From Pseudomonadota bacterium (GTDB lineage Bacteria; Pseudomonadota; Alphaproteobacteria; Rhizobiales; Beijerinckiaceae): DNA of 64,000 bases. Positions 27,455 to 35,828 of this stretch are shown piece by piece. The stretch spans positions 372,001 to 436,000 of the forward strand of contig JAIUNR010000001.1 in assembly GCA_020161575.1 (NCBI GenBank). Reading direction: 5' to 3'. Made by a program: the position numbers and the translations under genes. The first letter of the stretch is position 1, and the number at the start of each line of letters is the position of its first letter. A model generated the notes under the pieces. It was not told the origin of the DNA. It ran no database searches and saw nothing but the letters and a program-made list of their open reading frames with translations.

Positions 27455-28303
27455 ATGAATATCTTGTCCATTCAGTCGCATGTGGCCTACGGGCATGTGG
27501 GCAATGCTTCCGCGACCTTTCCCATGCAAAGGCTGGGCGTTGAGGTCTGGCCGATCCATACCGTGCAATTCTCCAACCATACCGGCTATGGCGCCTGGCG
27601 TGGGCAGGTTTTCGACGCGGGGCTGATCCGGGAACTTGTGACGGGTATCGCCGAGCGTGGCGCGCTTGAACGCTGCAACGCCGTTCTTTCGGGCTATATG
27701 GGCTCGCATGAGACGGGGGAGGCCATTCTCGATGCCGTCCAGCGCGTCAGGGCGGCGAATCCTTCTGCGCTCTATGCCTGTGATCCCGTGATCGGCGATG
27801 TCGGGCGCGGTGTCTTCGTGCGGCCAGGCATTCCCGAGTTCATGCGGGAGAAAGCCGTTCCGGCGGCGGATGTCATCACACCCAATCTTTTCGAACTGGA
27901 ACTGCTCTCGGATGTGCCGACGCGCGATGCCGCGGGATTGCGCAAGGCGCTGGCGAAAGTCCATGCGCTTGGTCCGCGCATCATTCTCGTAACCTCGGTG
28001 AGCGTGGCGGATACTCCAGCTGATGCGCTCGACCTCGTGGTGTCGCATCCCGACGGAGTACACCGGATGCGTACGCCGAGGCTCGATTGCAACGTCAATG
28101 GCGCAGGCGATGCGATCGCCGCGCTCTTTCTCGTCCATTGCCTGCGCAATGGAGACCCGGCACTGGCCATGGGGCAGGCAGGCGCTTCGGTCTACGGTCT
28201 TCTCAAGCGCACCGTCGAAGCCGGCTCACGCGAGATCCTGACGGTCGCGGCGCAGGAGGAGTTCGTCAATCCAAGTCGGAGTTTTGCGGTCGAGCCACTT
28301 TAA
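27455..28303 (+). CDS. pdxY: Pyridoxal kinase
   Basis: Phosphorylates pyridoxal to pyridoxal 5'-phosphate (vitamin B6 salvage). 282 residues. Ribokinase-like fold with ILSIQSHVAYGHVGN, WPIHTVQFSNHTGYG, LSGYMGSHETGEAIL, YACDPVIGDVGRGVFVRPG, ADVITPNLFELELLS and the catalytic Asp in CNVNGAGDAIAALFLV. Start chosen at the ATG giving MNILSIQ. Followed immediately by a terminator. Confidence 0.94.
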   Translation: MNILSIQSHVAYGHVGNASATFPMQRLGVEVWPIHTVQFSNHTGYGAWRGQVFDAGLIRELVTGIAERGALERCNAVLSGYMGSHETGEAILDAVQRVRAANPSALYACDPVIGDVGRGVFVRPGIPEFMREKAVPAADVITPNLFELELLSDVPTRDAAGLRKALAKVHALGPRIILVTSVSVADTPADALDLVVSHPDGVHRMRTPRLDCNVNGAGDAIAALFLVHCLRNGDPALAMGQAGASVYGLLKRTVEAGSREILTVAAQEEFVNPSRSFAVEPL

Positions 28304-28333
28304 AAAAAAAAGGCCGGGCGAACCCGGCCTTTT
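28302..28333. terminator. Bidirectional terminator between pdxY and the ComEA-like gene
   Basis: An A-run from 28302 leads into AAGGCCGGG (28310-28318) and CCCGGCCTT (28323-28331) around CGAA, followed by T. Transcripts from either strand end in a T-tract after a 9 bp GC-rich stem, which suits the two convergent genes. Confidence 0.88.
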
Positions 28334-28349
28334 CCGATGAGAGAGGTGA

Positions 28350-28775
28350 TCAGAAGCGGACCTTGCCCTTGATCGCCTCTTCAGCGTTCTTCGGCACGAC
28401 ATTGCGCGCGACGAAGTCGTTCCAATCCTTGAACTTGCCGCTCTTGGTCCGCGCTTCGATGATGTCCTTGGCGCGGGCCGGGCCGATCTGCGGCAGCTTG
28501 TCGAGTTCATCCGCACCGGCGGTATTGAGGTTCACAAGCGTGGCCTGAGCGGCGGGCGCGGGAGCGGGCGTCGCGGCTTTCGGCGCAGCAGGCGCCTGTG
28601 CGGCAGGGGCCGGAGCCGGTGTTGCTGCCTTCGGCGGCTGTGCAGGCGCGGTCGGCGCGGCGGGCGGGGGCTTCGGCGCGTTCGGATTGGCGGCCGGTGC
28701 CGTACCCTGAGCGAAAGCCGCGCCCGAGCTGATGAGCAGGATGGCAGCGGTGCGGAGGATGAAATTCTTCGACAT
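28350..28775 (-). CDS. ComEA-like helix-hairpin-helix protein with Pro/Ala linker
   Basis: 141 residues. Signal peptide MSKNFILRTAAILLISSGAAFA, a low-complexity linker rich in Pro/Ala in which a 13-residue block (KAATPAPAPAAQA) occurs twice, and a C-terminal helix-hairpin-helix domain (LVNLNTAGADELDKLPQIGPARAKDIIEAR). Periplasmic HhH proteins of this kind bind DNA in competence systems, but no other competence gene is visible. A strong AAGGAG site precedes the ATG at 28775. Confidence 0.85.
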   Translation of the reverse strand: MSKNFILRTAAILLISSGAAFAQGTAPAANPNAPKPPPAAPTAPAQPPKAATPAPAPAAQAPAAPKAATPAPAPAAQATLVNLNTAGADELDKLPQIGPARAKDIIEARTKSGKFKDWNDFVARNVVPKNAEEAIKGKVRF

Positions 28776-29055
28776 ACCCAGACACTCCTTTGAGTGTATC
28801 CCCTGTTGCTCACGCTTTCGCCTGTGGGGAGGGGGCGAAAGCGAAGGGCGGGAGCGGGCCATCGGCGGCCCCGACCTCATGAACCGGAAGCTACACATTG
28901 CTGCGTGAATTGTCCTGCAATGTGCTGTTTGCTTTCTGTTCATCTGGCGACTTCTCAACAGGCGGGGCTAAAACCGGCGTCTGGATCGGTATGCCCATCT
29001 CGGCATAAGGTGCGCCGACCCGCACCATGCTCAAGGCACCGCAACCGGAGTTTTC

Positions 29056-29967
29056 ATGCCCCGCCATTTTCACACGCTCGATGTTTTCACCGCGCGCATT
29101 CACGAGGGTAATCCCCTCGCCGTCGTCATGGACAGCGAGGGTCTCGACGATGCCGCGATGCTCGCGATCACGCGTGAGTTCAACCTTTCCGAGACCGTCT
29201 TCGTCGCGCCGCCGGATGACCCTGTGAATACCGCGAAGCTGCGAATCTTCACGCCTGGCGGAGAGCTTCCCTTCGCGGGGCACCCGACGATCGGCACCGC
29301 GATCCTGCTGGCGGAGTTGCGTGCCGCGGGTGAACTCGGCAACGGCGTGGTGATCGCCCTTGAGGAAAAAATCGGGCTTGTCCGGGTCGAGGTGCGTCGC
29401 AAGCCGGGGCAGGCGGCGCGTGCCATGTTCGAACTTCCGCGCCTGCCGGAGAATCTCGGCCTCGCTTTCGATCCCGTTTTGGTCGCCGGAGCCTTGGGGC
29501 TAGATCCGCTTGATCTTGGTTTTGGCGCCCATGGGATTTCCGCCTGGTCTGCCGGAACGCCGTTCGTCATGGTGCCGGTGAAGGATCTGGCGACCATCGC
29601 GCGCGCGCGCGTCGCGGATATCAACATGTGGAAACCCGCCTTTGGCGCCACCGGAAAAGGGGCGGCGTTTCTCTACACGCGCGAGACCATGGATCCCGCG
29701 CATCATGTCCACGCCCGCATGTTCTCGCCTTTGGGCGGGATTCCGGAAGATCCGGCGACCGGATCGGCTGTTGCCGCCTTTTCAGGGCTCGCCGCGACGG
29801 TCGAACGGCCAGAGGATGGCCGGCATCAGCTCATCATCGAGCAGGGTTATGAAATGGGTCGTCCCAGCCAGATCGCGCTCGATCTCGACATTCGCGGCGG
29901 GCGTCTGATCAGCGCGACGATCGGCGGTTCCGCCATCCGCGTCAGCGAGGGGCGACTGCTGGCATGA
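29056..29967 (+). CDS. PhzF-family isomerase/epimerase-like protein
   Basis: 303 residues with two diaminopimelate-epimerase-like halves. N-terminal FHTLDVFTARIHEGNPLAVVMD, SETVFVAPP, KLRIFTPGGELPFAGHPTIGTAI (PhzF signature), and a second-half equivalent DPATGSAVAAFSGLAA. PhzF of phenazine synthesis isomerises trans-2,3-dihydro-3-hydroxyanthranilate, but most bacterial members lack known substrates. Overlaps the NUDIX gene by ATGA. Confidence 0.88.
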   Translation: MPRHFHTLDVFTARIHEGNPLAVVMDSEGLDDAAMLAITREFNLSETVFVAPPDDPVNTAKLRIFTPGGELPFAGHPTIGTAILLAELRAAGELGNGVVIALEEKIGLVRVEVRRKPGQAARAMFELPRLPENLGLAFDPVLVAGALGLDPLDLGFGAHGISAWSAGTPFVMVPVKDLATIARARVADINMWKPAFGATGKGAAFLYTRETMDPAHHVHARMFSPLGGIPEDPATGSAVAAFSGLAATVERPEDGRHQLIIEQGYEMGRPSQIALDLDIRGGRLISATIGGSAIRVSEGRLLA

Positions 29968-30680
29968 GTAGCTCTTCCGAGGTTGTCGCGATCGAGGGAA
30001 TCGACGCGGTTGTCGAGCCTTATGATTGGGTGTTTCCGCGTGAAAACGAAGCCGACATTGACGCCTTCTGGAGGGCCGAGATCGAGGCCAAGCCCGCGCT
30101 CTATGATGGCGAGGTGCTGATCCAGCATCGCGGCGCGCTGGAGGGCGGCATTTTTCGCGCCGGCTATTCCTTCACGCGCTACAAGCCTTTTCTCGCCTGG
30201 CATCGGATGGGTTTTCCCGGCGCGCCGGTGCGCAATGGCTTCGCCGTGGCGGCGCTGAGGACGCGGGACGGTGCCTATCTCCTTGGCGAGATGGCGGCCC
30301 ACACGGCGAATGCCGGCAAGATCTACTTCCCCGCCGGCACGCCGGATCGCGGCGATGTCCTGCCCGACGGCACGGTTGATCTTGCCGGCTCGGTGCTGCG
30401 CGAGCTTGAGGAGGAGACGGGATTGCGCGCGGCGGAGGTGCGGGTCGAGCAGGGCTGGAAAATGGTTCTGGGCGCGGTGCGCGTCACATTTTTCCGCCCG
30501 GTTCTGATCGATCTTGAAGCCGAGGACGCGCGCCGCTTGATGCTGGCGCGCATGGCGCAATTGCCGGAGCAGGAACTGAGCGATATCCGCATCATCCGAA
30601 GCCCGCGCGATTTCGACCCCGCGCGGATGCCGGTTTTCCTCACCTCCTACCTCGCCTGGGCCTTTGGCGAAGGGAGCTGA
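29964..30680 (+). CDS. NUDIX hydrolase
   Basis: 238 residues. A NUDIX box is present in slightly extended form: glycine-rich PAGTPDRGD, then the helix core RELEEETGLRAAEV (REXXEE-XGX). N-terminal region with FAVAALRTRDGAYLLGEMA. The family cleaves nucleoside diphosphates linked to another moiety; target unknown. ATGA overlap with phzF-like gene suggests co-translation and a shared catabolic or repair role, which is inference only. Confidence 0.85.
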   Translation: MSSSSEVVAIEGIDAVVEPYDWVFPRENEADIDAFWRAEIEAKPALYDGEVLIQHRGALEGGIFRAGYSFTRYKPFLAWHRMGFPGAPVRNGFAVAALRTRDGAYLLGEMAAHTANAGKIYFPAGTPDRGDVLPDGTVDLAGSVLRELEEETGLRAAEVRVEQGWKMVLGAVRVTFFRPVLIDLEAEDARRLMLARMAQLPEQELSDIRIIRSPRDFDPARMPVFLTSYLAWAFGEGS

Positions 30681-30706
30681 GCCTTGCGGTCATGTCCGCG
30701 CGCGTA

Positions 30707-31042
30707 TCAGGGATAGCCGAAACGGCTCTTTGTCGCCCTGACATGCGCGCTGGCACCGCCCGAATTGCCGGCGGCGCACATGGAATCGGCCTTCTTCATT
30801 TCCGCTTCGATCTGGTCGTAAACGCTTTTTGTCGTGTGGCCGGTTTCAAGGTCATTGGCCTGAATCGCCCTGAACCGCGCGATATCGCCGGTGCAGCCCG
30901 CGCCTTCCGGCAGCTTGAAATTCGTTGGGGTGATCGAAACGCCGCGTGGCTCCTGGGCAGCCGCAGGTTTGGGGGCCTCGGACGTGCTCTGGCAGGCGCC
31001 GAGCGCGAGGAGGGCGGAAAAGGTAAGGACGAAACGCGGCAT
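30707..31042 (-). CDS. Small putative lipoprotein of unknown function
   Basis: 111 residues. N-terminus MPRFVLTFSALLALGACQ with lipobox LGAC at the cleavage site, so it should be lipid-anchored. The mature part has GCTGDIARFRAIQANDLETGHTTKSVYDQIEAEMKKADSMCAAG, with Cys residues that could pair. I do not recognise a family. Convergent with the preceding NUDIX gene and divergent from leuA. Confidence 0.65.
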   Translation of the reverse strand: MPRFVLTFSALLALGACQSTSEAPKPAAAQEPRGVSITPTNFKLPEGAGCTGDIARFRAIQANDLETGHTTKSVYDQIEAEMKKADSMCAAGNSGGASAHVRATKSRFGYP

Positions 31043-31203
31043 GGGAACCTCTTGAGAACGAATCGAGCGAACTGCGCCGGCAGGAATAGCATGTTCCATG
31101 GCAGCAATGGGGCGATCATTCTTTTGCCGGGCCGGCTTGCGGAACGGGCGATCCTCGGTTACGCTCGGTCTATCGTTATCGAAAGCTGAGTTTCAGTCTC
31201 ACG

Positions 31204-31335
31204 ATGAAGTCGAAACGCGCCCGCGCTATCGCCATCACCGCATCGCAAGATGCGGCGGCCGCTTATGCGCGCGCCCTTTCCTTCCTTGGTCTCGGCCTTC
31301 TCCTTTCGCTCGCGCTTCTTCTTATCAGCCCCTGA
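31204..31335 (+). CDS. Leucine-rich leader peptide upstream of leuA
   Basis: A 43-residue frame starting MKSKRARAIA. Ten of its last 20 residues are leucine, arranged LSFLGLGLLLSLALLLISP. The stop codon lies inside the left arm of a 12 bp hairpin (31329-31369) 131 bases before leuA. This is the design of leucine-controlled attenuation: a ribosome halted at Leu codons for lack of charged tRNA would keep the downstream fold from forming. No strong Shine-Dalgarno is seen, so the start is less certain than the frame. Confidence 0.7.
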   Translation: MKSKRARAIAITASQDAAAAYARALSFLGLGLLLSLALLLISP

Positions 31336-31369
31336 GGGCCGTCCGGGCGCGCGCCTGGGCCTTCAGGGG
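31329..31369 (+). promoter_or_regulatory. Hairpin at the leader stop codon, leuA attenuation region
   Basis: CCCCTGAGGGCC (31329-31340) pairs over 12 bp with GGCCTTCAGGGG (31358-31369), one G-T pair, loop 17 bases that is itself GC-rich. It includes the leader stop codon at 31333-31335. No T-run follows it, so it may act as the pause or anti-terminator arm. I see no clear classical terminator between here and leuA. Confidence 0.55.
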
Positions 31370-31465
31370 AGTGAAACGCACAAGCCCCCGTTTTCCCGTT
31401 GATGTATGCCTCGCTTCGCGCCAGAACGCTGCGCGAGCGTTGCGAATGAGCCAAGGATCAAACCG

Positions 31466-33028
31466 ATGTCCTCCGACAAGAATCGTGTCCTGATTTTCGA
31501 CACCACCCTGCGCGATGGCGAGCAATGCCCCGGCGCAACCATGACCTTCGAGGAAAAGCTCGAAATCGCCGATTTCCTCGATGAAATGGGCGTAGATATC
31601 ATCGAGGCCGGGTTTCCCATCGCTTCCGAAGGGGATTTCGAGGCGGTGAACGCGATTGCAAAACGCGTGAAGCGCGCGACCGTCGCGGGGCTCGCCCGCG
31701 CCATCAACGCTGATATCGACCGCGCCGGCGAGGCGGTAAAGGCGGCGCAGCGCGGACGCATCCACACTTTTGTCTCGACCTCACCGATCCATCTCGCGCA
31801 CCAGATGCGCAAATCCGAAGCCGAGGTGCTCGACATCATCGCCGCGACCGTGGCGCGGGCGCGCAATCTCGTTGAGGATATCGAATGGTCGGCGATGGAT
31901 GCGACCCGCACCCCGATCGAGTATCTCTGCCGCTGCGTCGAAACCGCGATCCGGGCCGGCGCGACCACCATCAACCTGCCCGATACGGTGGGTTATGCCA
32001 CGCCGGATGAGTATCGCGACATGTTCAGGGCTGTTCGGGCGCGCGTTCCCGACAGCGACAAGGCGATTTTCTCCGTGCATTGCCACGATGATCTCGGCCT
32101 CGCCGTTGCCAACTCGCTCGGCGGGTTGGAAGGCGGGGCGCGCCAGATTGAATGCACGATCAACGGGATCGGGGAGCGCGCAGGCAATGCCGCGCTCGAG
32201 GAAATCGTCATGGCGATCAAGACCCGTGGCGATGTTCTCCCTTATGAGACCGGGATCGATAACCGCATGCTGACACGCGCCTCGAAGCTCGTTTCCGCCG
32301 CGACCTCCTTCCCCGTGCAATACAACAAGGCGATCGTCGGCCGGAACGCCTTCGCGCATGAAAGCGGCATCCATCAGGACGGGATGCTCAAGAACACCCA
32401 GACCTACGAGATCATGACCCCGGAATCGGTCGGCGTGTCGAAGACCTCGCTCGTCATGGGCAAGCATTCGGGCCGCAACGCTTTCCGCGACAAGCTCAAG
32501 CAGCTCGGTTACGAGATTTCCGATAACCAGCTCGAAGATGCCTTCGTGCGCTTCAAGGCCCTCGCCGACCGCAAGAAGCACATCTACGACGAGGATATCG
32601 AAGCTCTGGTCGATGAGAACATCGCCACGCGCGAGGACAGGGTGAAGGTGCTGAATCTTCTTGTCGTCGCCGGGACGAACGGCCCGCAATCGGCGGTGCT
32701 GACACTTGATATCGATGGCCAGCATCACACCCGTCAGGCAACCGGGAACGGGCCGGTGGACGCGACTTTCAACGCGATCCAGCAGATGATTCCGCATCAG
32801 GCCAAGCTGGAACTCTATCAGGTCCATGCGGTGACCGAAGGAACGGATGCGCAGGCAGAGGTCTCGGTGCGCCTGGCCGATACCGAGGGCAAGCTCGTCA
32901 CCGGCCGGGCCGCAGATCCGGATACGCTCGTTGCATCGGCCAAGGCCTATATCGTGGCCCTCAACAAGCTCACCTCGGCGCGCGGAGCGGGTGACCCCCG
33001 GCTTCATGCGCATCACGGCGCGGCTTAA
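31466..33028 (+). CDS. leuA: 2-Isopropylmalate synthase
   Basis: Condenses acetyl-CoA and 2-ketoisovalerate, the first committed step of leucine synthesis. 520 residues. HMGL-type TIM barrel with FDTTLRDGEQCPGATMT, EAGFPIASEGDFEAVNAI and metal-binding HCHDDLG, then INGIGERAGN. A C-terminal leucine-binding domain (about 390-510) follows. Length and FDTTLRDGEQ-motif placement favour LeuA over citramalate synthase, and the Leu-rich leader agrees. Start by ATG at 31466 with an AAGGA site 10 bases upstream. Confidence 0.95.
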   Translation: MSSDKNRVLIFDTTLRDGEQCPGATMTFEEKLEIADFLDEMGVDIIEAGFPIASEGDFEAVNAIAKRVKRATVAGLARAINADIDRAGEAVKAAQRGRIHTFVSTSPIHLAHQMRKSEAEVLDIIAATVARARNLVEDIEWSAMDATRTPIEYLCRCVETAIRAGATTINLPDTVGYATPDEYRDMFRAVRARVPDSDKAIFSVHCHDDLGLAVANSLGGLEGGARQIECTINGIGERAGNAALEEIVMAIKTRGDVLPYETGIDNRMLTRASKLVSAATSFPVQYNKAIVGRNAFAHESGIHQDGMLKNTQTYEIMTPESVGVSKTSLVMGKHSGRNAFRDKLKQLGYEISDNQLEDAFVRFKALADRKKHIYDEDIEALVDENIATREDRVKVLNLLVVAGTNGPQSAVLTLDIDGQHHTRQATGNGPVDATFNAIQQMIPHQAKLELYQVHAVTEGTDAQAEVSVRLADTEGKLVTGRAADPDTLVASAKAYIVALNKLTSARGAGDPRLHAHHGAA

Positions 33029-33037
33029 GGGCTGATC

Positions 33038-33952
33038 ATGCGGCTTGGCGTTGATCTCGGCGGAACGAAGATCGAAATCATCGCCCTTGACGCTTCCGGC
33101 GGCGAGAGGCTTCGCCGCCGAATTCCCACGCCGCGCGGCAGCTATAAGGGCATCGTCGGCGCCATCGCGTCTCTGGTGACGCAGGCCGAAGGCGAACTGG
33201 CCGCTTCGGGCGATGTCGGCCCACATAGCCTGGGCATTGGCATGCCCGGCGGTATCTCGCCCTTTACCGGGTTGGCGATGAACGCCAATTCCACCGAACT
33301 GAACGGACAACCCTTCCAGGCTGATCTCGAAAAGCTGCTGGCCCGCCCCATCCGCTTCGCGAATGATGCCAATTGCCTCGCCGTTTCCGAGGCGGTGGAC
33401 GGCGCGGGCGCCGGTCGGCGCGTTGTCTTCGCGGCAATCCTCGGCACGGGATGTGGCGCCGGCATCGCCCTTGATGGCCGCTCATGGGAGGGGCCCAATC
33501 GCATCGCCGGGGAATGGGGGCACAACGCCTTGCCCTGGCCGAGTGTCGAGGAGGTGCGGGAAGCCTCGCGCTGCTATTGCGGCAAGCTGGGCTGCAACGA
33601 GACCTGGATCTCCGGCACCGGCTTTCAGGATGATTTCCGGCGCGAGAGCGGCAGAAGCCTGCCGGCCGCTGAAATCGTCGCGCAGGCGGTGGATGGCGAC
33701 GTGCGGGCGGCGGCGGCTTTCGAGCGCTATCTCTCCCGCCTCGGGCGTGCGCTTGCGCAGATCGTCAACCTTCTCGACCCGGAGGTCATCGTTCTGGCTG
33801 GCGGCATGAGCAATGTCCGCGCGCTCTATGAAAGGCTGCCGGCAGCGATCGCGCCCTTTGTCTTCTCGGAGAAATTCATCACGCCCGTCCTGCCTGCGCG
33901 CCATGGTGATTCCTCGGGCGTGCGTGGCGCGGCTTGGCTGTGGGAATCGTGA
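33038..33952 (+). CDS. ROK-family sugar kinase
   Basis: 304 residues. N-terminal ATP-binding DLGGTKIEIIALD, catalytic region NANCLAVSEAVDGAGAG, GTGCGAGIALDG and EWGHNALPWP, then the zinc-binding CYCGKLGCNETWISGTG, and the second phosphate motif IVLAGGMSNV. Members phosphorylate N-acetylglucosamine, glucose or fructose. The exact sugar is not visible. It lies 9 bp after leuA and might ride on the same transcript without a shared pathway. Confidence 0.87.
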   Translation: MRLGVDLGGTKIEIIALDASGGERLRRRIPTPRGSYKGIVGAIASLVTQAEGELAASGDVGPHSLGIGMPGGISPFTGLAMNANSTELNGQPFQADLEKLLARPIRFANDANCLAVSEAVDGAGAGRRVVFAAILGTGCGAGIALDGRSWEGPNRIAGEWGHNALPWPSVEEVREASRCYCGKLGCNETWISGTGFQDDFRRESGRSLPAAEIVAQAVDGDVRAAAAFERYLSRLGRALAQIVNLLDPEVIVLAGGMSNVRALYERLPAAIAPFVFSEKFITPVLPARHGDSSGVRGAAWLWES

Positions 33953-34038
33953 CGGCGATGCTGCAGGTGTGACCTTTCCGCCATAGGCAGATGCCGGGCG
34001 GCGCGAGATCATGCCCCCTGTTTCAATGGGGGAATATT

Positions 34039-34533
34039 ATGCATCGTCAAGATATCGCGCGGCTCGCCTCGCTGACCGGCCTGCTGGCGCTTGGTGCCTG
34101 TGCCACCGCGACACGCGGCACCACCAACCAGATCCAGATCAATTCCGAACCGCCGGGCGCCAGCGTCACCACCTCGCTGAACCAACAATGCACGACGCCG
34201 TGCACCATCACGGTCAGCCGTAAGGACGAATTTTCGGTCGTCTTCTCGCTGCCGGGGTACGAGGACCAGACCATCGCCGTGAAAACGCAGGTTGCGGGCG
34301 CTGGGGCCGCCGGCTTCGCAGGGAACGTGCTCGTTGGCGGCGTGGTGGGCATGGGCGTGGACGCCGTCACGGGCTCAACGCTGGAGCATCAGCCAAACCC
34401 GGTCATCGCCGTGATGCGCAAGCTCGCCCCTGCGCCGAAGGCTGATCCGAAAGCCCGCCGCGCACCCGCGCCGAAGGCCCGCGCGACCCCCGCGCCGAAG
34501 GCTGAAAAACCCGCCGAGGAAGGCGAAGGATAA
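34039..34533 (+). CDS. PEGA-domain lipoprotein
   Basis: 164 residues. Signal peptide with lipobox LGAC (RLASLTGLLALGACATAT). A PEGA domain follows (about 40-95): QIQINSEPPGASVTTSLNQQCTTPCTITVSRKDEFSVVFSLPGYEDQTI, with a Cys-Thr-Thr-Pro-Cys pair. Then a Gly/Ala-rich membrane-like segment AGAAGFAGNVLVGGVVGMGV and a Lys/Ala/Pro tail (APKADPKARRAPAPKARATPAPKA). Probably anchored in the outer membrane, role unknown. Confidence 0.8.
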   Translation: MHRQDIARLASLTGLLALGACATATRGTTNQIQINSEPPGASVTTSLNQQCTTPCTITVSRKDEFSVVFSLPGYEDQTIAVKTQVAGAGAAGFAGNVLVGGVVGMGVDAVTGSTLEHQPNPVIAVMRKLAPAPKADPKARRAPAPKARATPAPKAEKPAEEGEG

Positions 34534-34586
34534 TTCTCGCGAATGAGGCTTGCCAAGCCTTAGCCGATGCGGTATCGAACCGACCT

Positions 34587-34615
34587 CGCGCGGGGTTCCC
34601 GCGCGTTGCCTTTTT
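34587..34615 (+). terminator. Terminator-like hairpin after the PEGA lipoprotein
   Basis: CGCGCGGG (34587-34594) and CCCGCGCG (34598-34605) pair over eight GC-rich bases with a 3-base loop. A T-run follows five bases later (tttttg). It separates the lipoprotein from the tRNA gene. Confidence 0.55.
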
Positions 34616-34658
34616 GAAGACGATGGCCGAAACGCGGCGCTAATCTTCCAGAAGGCTT

Positions 34659-34734
<76 letters not shown>

Positions 34735-34833
34735 ATCCGCTGGATATTTTCTCACTGCAGACATGACGAAGCTATCCGGTTTTCCGGCTGCGGGCCTGTC
34801 CGTTGCTCGATCGTTGGACCATGGCGAGCAGAC

Positions 34834-34862
34834 AAAAAGAAACCCCGCCGAAGCGGGGTTTC
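34834..34862 (-). terminator. Rho-independent terminator of the Omp25/31-like gene
   Basis: Read on the minus strand, GAAACCCCGC (34853-34862) and GCGGGGTTTC (34839-34848) form a 10 bp stem with a 4-base loop, then TTTTT. It is 22 bases after the stop codon of the beta-barrel gene. Confidence 0.88.
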
Positions 34863-34884
34863 AAAGGTTCGATTTCGAAGGAAA

Positions 34885-35541
34885 TCAGAACTTGTAGTTC
34901 AGGCCGGCGCGAACGATGTGACCCTTGGTGGTGGTGTTGATACCAGCGCCATAGGTGTACTTGCCGAGATCGTAGTACAGGTATTCACCCTTCACGGTGA
35001 TGTTCCGGGTGATCGCGGCTTCAGCGCCGGCACCGATGGTCCAGCCTGCGCGGAAGGACGAGCCGGTGACCGCACCGGCAGAGCCCTTCACGTCACCCAT
35101 GGCGAGACCGCCGGTGATGTACGGCATGAAGCGATCGATCGCGTAGCCGAGACGACCGCGAACGGTACCGAACGAGCGGATATCGGTGCGGCAGCCCGGC
35201 GCGACGCAGTTGAGATCGGTGCTGCCCTTCAGGCTCGACCAGGCGTAGTCGGCTTCCGCGCCGAGAACCAGGCCGTTGGAGAGCTGATAGTTGTAACCGA
35301 TCGTCGCGCCGACAAGGCCACCCTTGTTGTTGATGGTGCCGGAAGTAACGGCGCCGTTGGAGTGCTTGTTGCTGCCCCAGCCGTAACCACCCTGAACACC
35401 GACATAGAAGCCGGTCCAGTTATAGGCGGCCATCATCGGGACGACAGGGGCGGCCGGCTTGCGCGTGCCGAGATCGGCAGCCTGGGCGGCGCCGGTGGCG
35501 AGAAGGCCGAAAATGGCGGCTTTCGCGAATTTGGACATCAT
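34885..35541 (-). CDS. Outer-membrane beta-barrel protein (Omp25/Omp31-like porin family)
   Basis: 218 residues. Signal peptide with AxA site (FGLLATGAAQA), then an eight-stranded OmpA-like barrel with NWTGFYVGVQGGYGWGSN, TIGYNYQLSNGLVLGAEADYAWSSLKGS, RSFGTVRGRLGYAIDRFMPYITGGLAMG, ITVKGEYLYYDLGKYTYG and a terminal Phe (RAGLNYKF) as expected for barrel assembly. The family of small surface porins is abundant in Rhizobiales. An AGAGG site precedes the ATG by seven bases. Confidence 0.92.
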   Translation of the reverse strand: MMSKFAKAAIFGLLATGAAQAADLGTRKPAAPVVPMMAAYNWTGFYVGVQGGYGWGSNKHSNGAVTSGTINNKGGLVGATIGYNYQLSNGLVLGAEADYAWSSLKGSTDLNCVAPGCRTDIRSFGTVRGRLGYAIDRFMPYITGGLAMGDVKGSAGAVTGSSFRAGWTIGAGAEAAITRNITVKGEYLYYDLGKYTYGAGINTTTKGHIVRAGLNYKF

Positions 35542-35584
35542 GGGATTACCTCTTTAGTTTTAAGTACCGAACTCATCTTGGCGC

Positions 35585-35613
35585 TCTATAACGCGATGCA
35601 GCATGGTTGTCTG
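35585..35613 (-). promoter_or_regulatory. Possible promoter of the beta-barrel gene
   Basis: On the minus strand CAGACA (35608-35613) and TATAGA (35585-35590) are 17 bases apart, and would give a start about 38 bases before the ATG. Only a weak fit to the -35 consensus. Confidence 0.4.
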
Positions 35614-35828
35614 TATCCACGCGGCAACACCTTTAGCACTGGTGGGGTAGGGTTAATGAATTTGCCGTGAACCGCCCGCCTTGATGTCCGTCGGATGGCA
35701 CTCCGCACATACAATGGTGGCGGAAACGGGGCGTGATTCACCTTCATGGCAACGGCTTAACAGAATCGCGAAGATTTTGTGTTCATTCTCCCTGCTTTCG
35801 ACGGGTAGAGACGAGGCGGCAGAACGCG

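Noticed and set aside
28776-29055. 280 bp gap before the PhzF-like gene, searched for a small gene or riboswitch.
   Set aside because: I see only an imperfect GC-rich hairpin stretch near 28805-28860 and no reliable frame or known regulatory RNA.
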